64,000 bases of DNA from Chionoecetes opilio (Eukaryota > Arthropoda > Malacostraca > Decapoda > Majidae). The stretch lies in NCBI GenBank assembly GCA_016584305.1, contig JACEEZ010020030.1, positions 62,001-126,000 on the forward strand, in the 5' to 3' direction. Below the pieces are notes generated by a model that had not been told where the DNA came from, made no database searches, and was given only the letters and a program-made list of their open reading frames with translations. The position numbers and the translations under genes were made by a program. Below are positions 22,258 to 33,592 of the stretch, one piece after another. Position 1 is the stretch's first letter. Each line of letters opens with the position of its first letter.

Positions 22258-23087
22258 GAAGGCTTCGGTCACAAATGCTGCCTTAGAGGACATTCAGTTG
22301 GGTCGCAAACTCACTGATGAAGCCATTGTACCTTTATTGGGTATAATTGCTACCCATACTGGCATCGCATATGTCGAGCCAGCTGTCCTCATGACTGCCC
22401 TCTTCCCCAGGGCTCGCTCGCCTTCCAGACCTCTCGGCAGAGGCGAAAGCGCTGCTAATAGTTCATCTCGGCGAAACCGAGGCTGATGGACATTGGGTCC
22501 TGGTTACTTATGAACATAAATCTGTCCAAATTTATGATTCTATGAATAACATGAGCCTTTCAAAGCAATTGTACAAAGTTGTGCACAAAGCTTTCGGTGA
22601 AGGTGAAGGTTCGCCGGAAAGATTAAACATTACAAGCGTGCCTGTTCTTACAGTACAGAATAATGGCAACGACTGCGGTGTCCTGGCCTCGGCCTATGCT
22701 GTTGATTGGGCACTGGGTAATGATCCCGCAAAGATCCAATATGAATATGCTAAACTAAGACCTCACATGGCTTCTGTTTTGAGCAATGAAACATTTGTTG
22801 CATTCCCACGTAGAATAACACTAACCCTATCAAGGGTTCTCAACTTGGGCTCTCCAAAACCCATGACCCAAGTCAGTGAACAGTCAAGGGTTAACTTGGG
22901 TTCACAAGAACCCATGAACCAAGTCCGTAAACGTTCAAGGGTTGACTTGGGTTCTCAAGAACCAATGAGCCCAGTCCGTGAACGTTCGGATACATTACAA
23001 CAACAGGTTTTCACTACGGGAAAAACCCAAAAAACGCCAAACGTGACAGATGAAAAACTTTTCCCCACCGTTGGCAAAAACACATGA
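22258..23087 (+). pseudogene. Ulp1/SENP-type (C48) cysteine protease with C-terminal 17-residue repeats
   Basis: Ulp1-family enzymes cleave SUMO-like proteins; similar domains are often carried by mobile elements and some large DNA viruses. The catalytic set is visible: His in GHWVLVTYE (22491), Asp in IYDSM (22536), Gln and Cys in VQNNGNDCGVLAS (Gln39 and Cys45 counted from the Met at 22542). Upstream, KLTDEAIVPLLGII is in another frame; a single frameshift near 22415 joins them. A possible 58 nt GT-AG intron at 22200-22257 would precede the exon. After the domain, three 17-residue repeats SRV.LGS.EPM..V lie at about 22834-22990. I cannot say whether the gene belongs to the host or to a TE. 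The neighbouring TIR element favours a TE. Confidence 0.75.
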
Positions 23088-25500
23088 ACGGGGGATCGCC
23101 CCTTTTGCCATGTTTACAGCAAGCCCTTTTGATTATTACTTAGTAAGGCTCTGCGCCTCTTTCGGCTTTTAAAAAAAAAAGTGTTTTTTTAATTTCCCGC
23201 GGCAGAAAATTTCTTTTTTCACTTTGAGTGTTTCTGAAAACACATTGGGGGCAAATCTTTAGCAGCCAAGTCGATATTGAAAATTTTGGGCTGCCCAAAT
23301 TTTGGGTCAAGGGAAAAAAATAATTTTAGAAGAGCTTTTTGCTCTTTCCCCTTAACTATGTTGTCCTTGGGGGAAAAAGGGGTTGACCCCCCACAAATAT
23401 AAAATTTCTGGGAGAGTAGCAAACCTTGAGATGTACAATTTTTCAAAATTTATAGAAAAAGGCTCAACAGATGATGGGTGGTACCCACCCTTCCCGATGA
23501 GGGATTTACTGTCGGGCGCCCCCCATAGTTCTGATACTGTTTTCTCACGGGGTAAGGGCTTTTGGGAAAAATTTAAAGGCCCTTTACTGGCATTTCGGTT
23601 CTCGGTACCCCCCGGGTTCCAAAGGAACACCCAAAGTGCGTCAAGGGGGACATGATGGGGCCCCATTTCGATGTTGGGCAATAAGCAAAGTGTAATGATT
23701 TTCTATCTGAATGCACTGTGCCAGTCACACAAAAAAAGTGTCACCCTTTTCATTACCCTTTTGCGGAAAGAACGTTTCGCGAGAAAAAAATTTTCGGCCA
23801 AAGATTGGCGGCCCCAAAAAAAAGTGGGCCCGCGTTCTTCGAAGGGAAACCCCACGGTTTCCCTTTGAAAAAAAATAGGAAAAAGATCTCCTGTTAAACC
23901 CCTGGCGCCCCTTTTTTTTTCCCCTTTCCATGAAAAAAAATATGTGGGGCGTTTTGGGCGAAAGGGGAAAAAGGGCTTTAACTGCAACTAAAGTTACATG
24001 AACTTTGAGGGGTACCATATCCCCCGGGCCACAACAAGTAATATTTCAGTCCAGCCCAAAGTACGTCCTTTTTTTCCAAAAAGGGGGAGATCAGCCAGCG
24101 ACACCCAAATTTTCCTGGGGGAAAAAGGGGCACGGTGTGTTTCCCGGGGGGCAAAAAAATTTCCCTTTGAGATGGGTTTGGCCCACAAAGGGGGTCCGCT
24201 GTTTAAATCTGCAAAAAGTGGCTTAAAAAACGAACCACCGGGGGGGGGGCGATGCACCACAAAAATGTTGGTTCCCTTTAGATGAAGATTTGTGAGGAGG
24301 GAAAACCCCTTCCGAGCCTTTAATTATCGGTACAATTCGTCAAATGGGGATTTTCTAGTATTTAAAGCCCAGTTTCCCCCCCACTTGGGGCCCGGGAGGG
24401 ACAAACATTTATAGGCAGGGCCAAAAAGAAATACGATGTACCAAGGGAGTCAGGCGAGAAATTTCCCCTCCGAAAAGGGGAAACAAATGTTTCGCTTGGA
24501 CATTGGGGAAAAAGGTGTTTTTCCAGTTTGAGTGAACGCCTACACAGGCCTTTCCTTCGTCCCCGGGGCAAAAGTCTGTTTGGGCCCTGTTTCATGATGC
24601 AATTCCCCTTTTCCCAAGGTTTTTTCCACCCGAACCAGTATTTTTTGCGCAATCCGTCACGACAGCGGGGAAAAGTCAATCGGCCATGCGGGCCCATCTC
24701 AAGGGACCACCGGGGGGACCGGTGCGGGGTGCCCAAAAGCCCATGAGGTTGTGAAAGTAACACCCCCTTTTGAGGCAGGGGGAGGGCTTTGGCTCCATGG
24801 CATGTAATCAATGGCAGTGATTTTCCCGAAAACAAGGAAAAAATTGGTTTTCCCCCTGCTGGCCCTTTTTCTTCCCCCCTGGCAACCCCGGGGGCGACAG
24901 TGGCTAGATTATTGGAACCAATTTAAAAAAAAAACCCCAATTTAGAAGTACTGCAATTTTCTTTTGGGGAAAGCAGGGATTTATTTCTAAAGGGTAAAGT
25001 TTGGGGGGGCGTCTGGGGAAAAAGGCCTTCGTTTTGTTTCCATGCCTTTTAAAAAGGAGGATGACGGGCCCATCTTATATTACCCCAAACAGCAAACGCT
25101 CGCGGCCCCACCCTTTTAAAGGTCTACCCGAAGGGTTCGGATTTAAAGGGCCCATAAAGCCCCCGCTGGGTGGGGAAAAAACGTCTGAAAAAAAAAAATT
25201 GGGGGGAAAATCTTGTGCTACACAACGTGGGTGGATAAAGAAATTTTGGGCTTTTCGCCCTCGCACATAAAAAAAAAACCATGGGAAATTTATTTGGCTT
25301 TAGGCCCAAAAAAAAAGTTATCACAAAAATAAAATTTTGGGGAAAGCAGCAAATATTTTGCAATCGGTAGGAAATAAGTGATTCAACCCCAAATATAAAA
25401 ACATGTGAATCAATGAATTTTTCGGGTTTTTGGATTCCAGTGGAAAAAACCCATAGAACGGTTCTTTTAAAATTCATCCTTGGCAGGTCATGATGGGGAG
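23088..25500. other. Low-confidence sequence without recognisable genes
   Basis: Homopolymer runs of A, T, G and C are inflated and codon structure is absent. Many short overlapping frames on both strands (for example 24362-24835 minus) share no motif I know. I read this as poor consensus over unknown repeats rather than genes. Confidence 0.6.
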
Positions 25501-25519
25501 TCAATGAGGGAAGTGGTCA

Positions 25520-26337
25520 TTGACGCTCTGCACGAACCTGCTCTCTCTATTTAAAGGGCCCGTCGCGGTGAGTTATGGGCAATGCAAAATAAAAAAAGTC
25601 TGGCAAATATCAAAGGGCTCCAAGCTGGGAAACAAGCAGGTCAGCCCACTGGCTGATTTTGTGCAATTCTTTCTTTGCAACTTCAATTCTTTGGATTCTT
25701 ACAAACATTATTCAACTTTTCTCTGCTTCAACTCATCGGTGGAGTATTCTGAGATCAATCATTCATGGAGATGTCATATCAAGTCATTATCAACCACAAG
25801 ATGGTCAGCAAGGTCTGATGCAGCACATGCTTTGAAAGCTAACTTTGTGAAAAAACGCTCTACTTTGATTCAGTTGACAAAAGATAATAACCAGACAACA
25901 ACTACAGAGGTAATTGGCATCACGTTTGCTGTCAAAAATGGAAGATTTTGAAATTGCACTTCTCTGCGTAATTTGGGAGTATATTCTGGATCGATTAAAT
26001 GCACACGCAAGAGTCTCCAAAAAGTTGAAATTGACCTAGCAACATGTGCAAGACTTTATGAAAGTCAATTGCAGTTTGTCAGTTTTCTGCGCAGTGATGA
26101 GGCATTTGAAAACTGAAGAAAAGGCTAAGCTACTAGTGAAGGACCACAGTTACCGTGCTAATCATCAGAGGTCAAGGAAATGGAAACGATTTTTTGAAGA
26201 GGCAGACACTGAAGCAGAGTTCCTCCCAGGAATAAGTTGAAGACAGCTACATACTTACCCATTTTAGATTCACTACCAACATAACTGAGAAAGAGGAAAA
26301 AAGTGTACTCTAAGCTCCAGGAGAAGTTTGGGTTCTG
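25520..26337 (+). pseudogene. hAT-family transposase (ZMYM-like), 5' portion, interrupted
   Basis: The segment STTRWSARSDAAHALK (about 25790-25840) is the conserved motif of hAT transposases related to ZMYM1-type proteins. Continuing pieces show DLATC.RLYESQLQF in another frame and KDHSYRANHQRSRKWKRFFEEAD (26140-26210). The gene stops near KLQEKFGF at 26330, where the LTR of a BEL element begins, and resumes at 33075. Several frame changes show decay. hAT transposases are DDE enzymes that cut and paste elements with 8 bp duplications. Confidence 0.8.
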
Positions 26338-27229
26338 TGGGATTTTTATATCACATACATATTTAATCTGAGTTTCTTACCTATTCAATCAAACCCATGG
26401 CTATCACCCGACACATCATCCCAGCTACTAACTAACTAGGATACTTATCGGTGGATAGTGGGTTGAATTAAGGCTGTAGTTTTGGATCAATATTGCAATG
26501 GTCTTGTGTTCCGAGGGTGGTCGCCCGTGATCAGGGCGCCGTGAATGACAAGAGTGGAGGTGGAGGCGTAATCGTGGTCGGCGTAAAAGTGGTTATCACA
26601 CCAGTAACTTGACGCGGCGGATTGTTATCAGTGTGTTGTATTTAACACAGTCCATGATTAACATAATATGTACAAAATTAAAGTATGTACATAATCTCTT
26701 TAATAAGAGATGTCAATCGGTGAGGGCTGGTAGTGAAACTTGTAGACAAGCACGTCTATTAAACAATTGATTTTATCTTCACGGGGGGTATGGGTGTACT
26801 AGTACTTGTGGACAAGTACTATATTTAATGTTATCTTCACGGATGCCTGGAGTGTACTGTTTCTCCCTGTGGGCGAGCAGCGGCCAAAACCAATCCTACC
26901 TACACGTGTCAATCGTTCGTCGTGGCGGCGAGCGCACCCCTACCAATACCTGCCACGAATACACGCAGGATAGGTTACAAATATTATGACGGTGACCAAT
27001 AGCCAGTCGCTCCAAATTAAGGTGTAATTATTTAAGTGCAAAGTTTTTTAACCACTGGGAATATTAATTTATCCTATCCCCGTACTAATCATTACTTAAA
27101 TTACTTAATATTACCCCATTACCATTACAATTATATACATACATCCCTATACACCCCTATCACGAGCGGAAAATACTTCACTCACAAGGGGGGGAGGGGA
27201 AACAAAAAAACCCCCACTCTACCAATTAT
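26338..27229 (-). repeat. Left LTR of the BEL element, part 1
   Basis: A direct match to 31888-32740 (TTTAATCTGAGTTTC..CCCATGGCTATC, GGATACTTATCGGTGGATAG, AATCCTACCTACACGTGTCA, CTATCACGAGCGGAAAATAC) and then to 33007-33045. It is interrupted at 27229 and ends with 28996-29027. On the element strand it is the 3' LTR. Confidence 0.85.
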
Positions 27230-28995
27230 ACACTGGGGAACAAATTGTGTTGAGTAGGTCTGACACTTGTATTAAGTAATTTTGGGTCTGAATCCAAAAC
27301 TGATCTCAGTTTTTCTCTATCACGTCAAGTTTTGAACTGTAGGATTTTCGTTTCTTAAAAAATTGAAAATAAATGTACATAACAGTAACAGTGCTTATTT
27401 TAAAAAGTTGCAAATGTTAACATACAATGAAAAATGAAAGAAATAGATGAATAAGAATGTTTATTTAAACATTATCATGTTTTAGAAAGGATAAGGCTAT
27501 AAATTTTGTGCAGGTTAAGGTAAAAAATTTTCGTTTGTAGCTTTGTCTGGAGTGTTTTAACTGAGGACTATCGCGTTGATGCTTCAACAATAGTCAGCCA
27601 TCATATGCACATTCCATTACCCTGGTAACGTTCTTCCATAACCTTCAAATCTTGGTGAAATCGTTCACCTGCTCGTCGCTAGCAGCACCAAGATTTTCCG
27701 GAAAGTTGGGAAGATGGCTATGCAAAAAAATGTACTTTAATACTCATGTTGCAACCAAGCGCTTTGTAGCTCTCCAATAGTTTCTGAACAATTTCTGTGT
27801 AATTACTTGCACGTGTATTTCCAAGAAAGTTCTTGACGACGTCTTTGAATGATAGCCAAGCATTCTTTTCAAGGTCTGACATAGTACCGTTGAAATGTTC
27901 ATCTTTGATGAGCTGTGGAATTTGTGGACCATCAAACACACCGGCCTTGATTTTTTCAATTGACAGTCCAGGAAATGCCAAGATGATGTACTTCAAACAG
28001 TCGCCATCAGTTGACAATGCTTTACAAATTGTTTCATGAGACCTAGTTTTATGTGCAGAGGTGGAATATTATTTTCTTCCTGTCAACAAGTGGCTCATGT
28101 ACAATGTTAGGATCTCCAGGTTTTAAGATCAGATTCGGAGGCCAATTCGTCTGAACCCAATGCTTCTCTCGAGCTCTGCTATCCCACATACAGAGAAAGC
28201 AGGGATATTTTGTGTATCCACGTTGTTGACCAAGAAGGAAGGACACCATTTTAAGGTCAACACAGATGATCCAATTGTGTTTGTCATATTGCAATAACTC
28301 AATGACTCTTTACATCTCCATATTCTTCACGAAGACAGACCGAATGCCCAATAGGGACTGCGCCAAACAAATTGCCATTGTGTAGAAGGACACACTTCAA
28401 GCTCCGCTTTGAGCTATCAATAAACAATCGCCATACATTTGGATTGTAGATTGAAAGCCCTAATTCCTTCAGTAAACCAGGAATGTTATGGCAAAACACA
28501 AAAACCGCTGGCACTTCGAAAGTACTGCAGAAATGTACTTTCTCTGGTTCGAAAGTATGATACCTTCACTCCTTGTTCAAGTATGTTTTTCTCGTTCAGT
28601 CTTGATGCTAGTATTTCTGAAGCTTTTTTGGATAGGCCCAAATCACGTGCTAAATCATTCAACTCGTGCTGATCAAATCCCCTACGAACTGAATCCTCGT
28701 GAATGTCAAAATCTGCACCATTGCTGTCACTGCGTTCTTCAACATCACTCAGATCTTCTAGAGGAGGTAGTTGTTCGAAAACTGGCACTGGAATTTCAGC
28801 TGAATGAGGCATTGGTCTTATAGCTGACGGACACTAGTGGAATTTTGCTTATCTGGAGGGTAAGCTGTGGAGAAAAAACTTGACGTGCTAGAAAAAAACT
28901 GACTACAGATTTGGAATCAGCATGCCAATTTTAGTCTAAATAAGCTCAAAAATCTAACTCAACAATTTATTTTTCTTCAAATTGTTCCCCAGTGT
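27230..28995 (-). mobile_element. TIR transposon with an unassigned candidate transposase, inserted in the LTR
   Basis: A 1766 bp element with ends ACACTGGGGAACAA (left) and the inverse TTGTTCCCCAGTGT (right). TAT flanks both sides (27227-27229 and 28996-28998). The other LTR, near 33039-33048, has the uninterrupted target CCAATTATGAGAGG. The interior encodes one protein on the minus strand. The 3 bp TAT duplication and the termini match no superfamily I can name with confidence. Confidence 0.85.
27520..28812 (-). pseudogene. Candidate transposase of an unassigned, widespread arthropod family
   Basis: Pieces in order are 28812-28486 (MPHSAEIPVP...DLARDLGLSKKASEILASRL), 28514-28299 (FIDSSKRSLKCVLLHNGN), 28294-28049 (ICVDLKMVSFLLGQQ, YTKYPCFLCMWDSR), 28017-27718 (FPGLSIEKIKAGVFDGPQI) and decayed sequence to about 27520 (SDEQ then a DLKVMEE-like frame). 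There are at least four frame breaks. I know this family only as numerous uncharacterised arthropod proteins. The Asp in FIDSS, the Asp in CVDLK and an acidic residue in SDEQ.ERFHQD are candidates for a DDE/D triad; the C..C after the second Asp resembles the zinc insert of KDZ-type transposases. That is inference. Confidence 0.7.
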
Positions 28996-29027
28996 TATGA
29001 GAGGGTGGTTTATGGATAATTTCCACA
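28996..29027 (-). repeat. Left LTR of the BEL element, part 2
   Basis: TATGAGAGGGTGG...TTCCACA resumes the LTR after the insertion and equals 33044-33074. The next bases, CTGGGGGCCG, read CGGCCCCCAG on the minus strand, a polypurine-poor but G-rich tract adjacent to the LTR. Confidence 0.8.
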
Positions 29028-29057
29028 CTGGGGGCCGGCGAAAACTGAAGTTACGCT

Positions 29058-29618
29058 TCATGTGACATCACCCCAGGCCACATAGCGCCGGAACATTTCA
29101 ATAGTGGTTTCGGCACTGTGGTCTTTAGCTATTTTAAAATTAACAGCTCTGATAGAGGTACCAGTGAATATGCTGACATATACTTGATCGGGGGGAGAGT
29201 TATCTCCTGATGTTATAGTAACCCCAGTATAGTCATTACCATTGACCTCAAATGGTTTTAACAGCTCATTATCAGCGGGAAGTTCAGGAGGACCTAGATA
29301 GGAGACTAGTCTACACTCAGATCTATTAAATTCAATGAGAGATCTGAGGTAATATTTGACTGCCTGTCTACCATGATTTATCCAAAAATTACACCTGATA
29401 TCGGCCAACATTGTAGCCATTCCGCCATGTAATGAGTTCCTATGATTTTCTTCCACCAACAATTTAGTAAGATGATGGCGTTTGGGAATTAGTATGGGAT
29501 GGCAGGTTTTATTTGGAAGATCAGCTTGAAAATTTCGACCTCGACACCTAATACCCTCATGATCAAGGAACAGACCCAATATGGTCAATTTGTTCCTATG
29601 GGAGCTGGCTGAAGCCAA
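29058..29618 (-). pseudogene. BEL/Pao integrase, N-terminal and partial core
   Basis: The H2C2-like zinc region and linker (HPILIPKRHHLTKLLVEENH, LHGGMATMLADIR) are followed by the core start VNGNDYTG, holding the first catalytic Asp, and DQVYVSIFTGTSIRA. The frame ends at YVAWGDVT, close to where the third catalytic residue would follow, so the domain is truncated. The enzyme would join element DNA to the host genome in the nucleus; this copy cannot. Confidence 0.85.
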
Positions 29619-29689
29619 TAGCTGATATTCCTCAGGAAATACCCTGCTTCTGTATTGTTCTGATGCAAAACTTCAAAGGATCAGAGCTA

Positions 29690-29832
29690 TCCCTTTTATT
29701 AACCTTGCAGGGAATATTAACCTTGCAGGAAGTATTAACCCTGCAGGGAATATTAACCCTGCAGGGAATATAACCTTGCAGGGAGTATTAACCCTGCAGG
29801 GAGTATTAACCTTGCAGGGAGTATTAACCAAT
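29690..29832. repeat. Minisatellite, about 20 bp unit, seven copies
   Basis: The unit is TTGCAGGGARTATTAACCY, repeated with single-base changes. It lies where the RT and RNase H coding region of the BEL element should be, so it marks the deletion site. Confidence 0.85.
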
Positions 29833-30083
29833 AAGGAAAACCTTTCTATGTCATCACAGATCTGGGATCAATTCAGGTTCCCTTATTATATCTTCAGATA
29901 TGTCTGACTGAGTGGAAAACCATATTAGGATTATTATTACACTCTTTCAGCCAGGTAGGGCTTTAAACCATAATCCTGTATTCAATTTGAGGTTGCTATC
30001 TCCTCGCGACACATTTATTATTAGGATTTTCATTAGTGGCAATATATTCATTATGAACTGGAATACCACTTTCCTCTAAAACC

Positions 30084-30665
30084 TCACTTATTGTGTGGCA
30101 AGAAAGTGGTTCCTATTCCGGTAATTAATAGGGGTTGTGCATGACTAGGAATACTCTCCTGTTCGACTGTATGGGTATGTGGGATGGGTCCCATTATTAC
30201 CTTACCACCAGCACTAGTGAACATTGAGACGTTATGTATTTTGATGACCTTCCTAGGTAACGCCCAAAATAATCGGCTCCTATTATTAATGGAAAGGTCC
30301 ATCAACGTCTTTGAAGGTATTGCTAACTAGTTTACACCATTATCCCTCAGCATTTCAGCTGTGTCTTTTAGTCCATTAACAGTTAAACTGATACCAATAT
30401 TATTGACTACTACAAGCAGCTACCCTACATTTATATCTTCCCAATTGGACTAGGGTTGAACTATGTCATAGGTTTGAGCCTCATTATTGGCGAGAAAACT
30501 GATATGGCTATGTTCACTTTATTAATTATCGGTAGTTGTAACAATTCAACTATCTCTGCTTATGAAGGATCTTTGTGCACCACTGTCAAACATTGTCTTT
30601 ACAATGACTGAATGACCATTATGGCTCACATTCAACTCTGCAGTTGGAACAGCTGCTGAACTACT
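30084..30665 (-). pseudogene. BEL/Pao aspartic protease region, decayed
   Basis: Reading the minus strand from about 30660, a frame gives the retroviral-type protease active site DSGAQRSF (about 30572-30595). A later frame gives NGLKDTAEMLRDNGV and then KIHNVSMFTSAGGK (30084-30305), as expected in the region between protease and RT. Stops and frame changes are frequent. There is no intact gene. Confidence 0.7.
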
Positions 30666-31065
30666 CTTATAGTGACTGCCATTTTAACTACTGTAGGGTC
30701 TGAGTTGTTATCACTGTTAGGACAAAGAGCGATGTTTATGAACAGATTGTTTACATTCTACAAGTTCTTAAGCTTATAGGGCATGCATTTGAAGCATGTT
30801 TACCACGGAGACAGGTTAGCAATTACCAAGGCCGCATTAACCTTTCAACTCTCGTGTAACAATCTGAATAGATATTACATGTGGAGGGCGTATGTTTCCC
30901 CTCACAAAGACACAATTTATTATTCGTACTTCACTAGAAGTCGCCCTAGAACTAGGGATTGTATCTATTATTTGAGTAGTCTAAGTGGTTTACTGGTAGG
31001 CTGAGAAGTTTGAATCTTAATTACAGGCTGTTTGATTTGCGTAACAGGCGCAGGATAACTACCCA
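30666..31065 (-). other. Decayed gag-protease linker of the BEL element
   Basis: Only a short plus-strand frame (30783-31004) crosses it, with no motif. Position between gag and protease suggests the nucleocapsid end of gag, but I see no clear CCHC knuckle. Confidence 0.4.
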
Positions 31066-31500
31066 CTAACGAGGGATCCTTAAACTCTGAGGGTGGCTGA
31101 TATAGCGGATTACCCTCAGGCGTAATAATCGTGATCTCCCTGTGGGGGGTTCTTGCGTAATACCTTGCAAACTTTGGGTTAAAGAAACTTTAGCTGTTGA
31201 TGTATGAGCACACTCCAGTAATCCCTCATATTCAATTACTTTATCAAGATATCTTTGACATTCGTGTTCATGATTGATAACACATAACTGAGTCATTTCT
31301 TTATCCCCAGCTTGTCTTAATTTAACTTCATATATGCAGTAAGCCGTCTCATATTTTTCCCATTTACTTTTTAGCATTAGCAGACCTGAGTTTAAACTAT
31401 TATAGTCTATAGGGTTAGTCCCAGCTGCTTCATCACACGTATTATATAATCGCGTCAGCCAACCTAATTTAGCAGCTAATGATTTAGTCCCTTCCGTCAT
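31066..31500 (-). CDS. BEL/Pao gag-like protein, N-terminal part
   Basis: 145 codons from ATG at 31500. It starts MTEGTKSLAAKLGWLTRLYN and is a mostly helical, charged protein with repeated YE.. and LKSKWEKYETAYC segments, typical of the DUF1759-like gag of BEL/Pao elements. Position directly after the LTR and primer-binding site supports it. Its role is particle formation and RNA binding. The frame ends early (SLRIPR) and probably lost the C-terminus by frameshift. Confidence 0.75.
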   Translation of the reverse strand: MTEGTKSLAAKLGWLTRLYNTCDEAAGTNPIDYNSLNSGLLMLKSKWEKYETAYCIYEVKLRQAGDKEMTQLCVINHEHECQRYLDKVIEYEGLLECAHTSTAKVSLTQSLQGITQEPPTGRSRLLRLRVIRYISHPQSLRIPR

Positions 31501-31887
31501 GATTTAATTGATTAAATCAAAATGAAATATTAAATGCAAGATTAAGTTACTATATATATATATAGTTGTTAGTTGATAATTAATTATATATCCTAAGTGG
31601 TGGTAGGGCCTACTCGGCCTAACAAGACGCGGAGCAAGGCGTAAATAACTGCAACCACCACCTAACTACTACAACTAACTAGTACTACGCAACCTCTGTT
31701 GCTATCTATACCACAGCGTGATGGCATATGGTAGTTGAACAGCTGAGTCATTCTTGACGCTTCGAAAACCCCGCCTCCAGCCTCATAACCAGCGGTAGTG
31801 GTAGGCTCATAATTATACCTCACAATTAACGACCACTTTGAATCACATGATCATCAATATTCTCTACTCGGGGCCACCAAAATTTGG
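31501..31887 (-). other. BEL 5' leader
   Basis: Between gag and the right LTR, with a short (TA)n near 31550. It contains the primer-binding site and no gene. Confidence 0.6.
31862..31879 (-). promoter_or_regulatory. Primer-binding site of the BEL element
   Basis: On the minus strand TGGTGGCCCCGAGTAGAG lies nine bases after the LTR end. It begins TGG as expected for pairing with a tRNA CCA end. I did not assign the tRNA. Confidence 0.65.
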
Positions 31888-33074
31888 TGATTATGCTACA
31901 AACATATTTAATCTGAGTTTCTCTTACCTAACATCAAACCCATGGCTATCTCCCGACACATCTCCAGCTAATTAACTAACTAGGATACTTATCGGTGGAT
32001 AGTGGGTTGAAAACGGCTGTAGGTCTTGTATTAATACTGCAATGGTCTTGTGATCCGATGTGGTCGCCCGTGTTCAGGGCGCCCGTGAATGACAAGAGCG
32101 GAGGTGGAGGCGTAATCGTGGTCGGCGTCAAGTGGTTATCACACCAGTAACTTGACGCGGCGGATTGTTATCAGTGTGTTGTATTTTAACACAGTCCTAT
32201 GATTTAACACTATATATGTACAAAATTAACGTATGTACATAATCTCATTAATAAGAGATGTCAACTCGGTGAGGGCTGGTAGTGGAACTTGTAGACAAGC
32301 AGTCTATTAACAATTGATGTTATCTTCACGGAGGGTATGGGTTTTACTAGTACTTGTGGACAAGTACTTAATTTAATGTTATCCTCACGGATGCCTGGAG
32401 TGTACTGTTCTCTCCCTGTGGGCGAGCAGCGGCCAAAACCAATCCTACCTACACGTGTCAATCGTTCGTGGTGGCGGCGAGGCGCACCCCTACCAATACC
32501 TGCCACGAATACACGCAGGATAGGCTACAAATATTATGACGGCGACAATAGCCAGTCGCTCCAAATTAAGGTGCTAATTATTTAAGTGCAATGTTTATTA
32601 ACCACTGGGAATATTAATTTATCCTATCCCAGTCACTAATCATTTACTTAAATTACCTTAATATACCCATTACCATTACAATTATATACATACATCCCTA
32701 TACACCCCTATCACGAGCGGAAAATACTTCACTCACAAGAACATGAGAACATAAGAAAATAGGAAGCTACAAGAGGCCTTGAGGCCTACACGTGGTAGTT
32801 CCTGTCACCTAACACTACCTACATCCACCTTTCATCCCCATCCATGAACCTATCCAGCTCCCCTTTAAAGCTCCCCAATGACTCAGCACTAACTACCTGT
32901 CTACTGAGACCATCCATTCATTCACCACCCTATTTGTGAACCAGTTTTTCCCTATTTCCTTCTAAAATTACGCTTTTCCAGCTTGAATCCGTTACTTCTT
33001 GTTCTAGGGGGGGAGGGGAAACAAAACCACCACTCTACCAATTATGAGAGGGTGGTTTATGGATAATTTCCACA
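31888..33074 (-). repeat. Right LTR of the BEL element (5' LTR on element strand)
   Basis: Begins TGATTATGC and ends TTCCACA, so on the element strand it runs TG...CA. It matches the left LTR throughout, apart from the insert 32741-33005. The intact sequence at 33039-33048 gives the empty target for the TIR element of the other LTR. Confidence 0.85.
32741..33005 (-). mobile_element. 3' end of a CR1/L2-like LINE
   Basis: Inserted in the LTR between CTCACAAG and GGGGGGAGG. On the minus strand it encodes the usual C-terminus of these reverse transcriptases (NRVVNEWNGLSRQVV-like, then DRFMDG) and ends TTTTCTTATGTTCTCATG. Related pieces lie at 37285-37420 and 37480-38150. 5'-truncated. Confidence 0.7.
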
Positions 33075-33517
33075 GGTCTATTCAGTATTTCTACTCTGTC
33101 AGATTCTGAACTCAAGAGAAGCTGCTATGAATTTGCAGAAGCATTTCTCTGCAGACCTTCAGCTAACATTAGCAGATAAGATGGTTCAGTTATCTGCATA
33201 CATGAAGCAATCTCCACCTGAAAACTGCTCACCCCTTGCTGCTCTCAGACATGTGCGCAATGCTGGAATTGTAGAAACATTCCCAAATGTTGACATAGTA
33301 TATCGCCTATATTTAACAATGCCAGTCGCTAATGCTGAGGGAGAACGATAATTTTCTTACTGAAAAGAGTGAAGAACAAGCTTCGTTCAACACTGTCACA
33401 GGACAAACTTTGTAATCTCTCCTTGCTGACAATTGAATCAGATTTGACCAAAGATATTGATTTGAGGACATAATTGATGACTTCGCAAAAGCTAAATCCA
33501 GAAAGAAGTCAGTGTAA
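33075..33517 (+). pseudogene. hAT transposase, 3' portion
   Basis: Continues the gene broken at 26337. LSDSELKRSCYEFAEAF is followed by FSADLQLTLADKMVQLSAYMK, LAALRHVRNAGIVETFPN and YRLYLTMPVANAEGER, then SYLKRVKNKLRSTLSQDKL after a frameshift. The last block is the hAT dimerisation (hATC) domain. It ends at TAA 33515-33517. Confidence 0.85.
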
Positions 33518-33592
33518 TCCCATTTCAGAGCTCATTGATTGCTATACAAATAGACTGCCCATATATGATATAACTGCCATCAAAAGTCTTTA

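Larger units (their letters stand above)
26338..33074 (-). mobile_element. BEL/Pao LTR retrotransposon remnant, minus strand
   Basis: Two direct repeats (26338-29027, itself interrupted, and 31888-33074) flank gag, protease and partial integrase. Order on the minus strand is LTR, primer-binding site, gag, protease, deletion, integrase, purine tract, LTR. RT and RNase H are gone: only about 470 bp separate the protease region from integrase. The element splits a hAT transposase gene. The likely target duplication is GGT(T)CT (26331-26336) and GGTCT (33075-33079), imperfect by one base. It is a defective relic. Confidence 0.85.
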
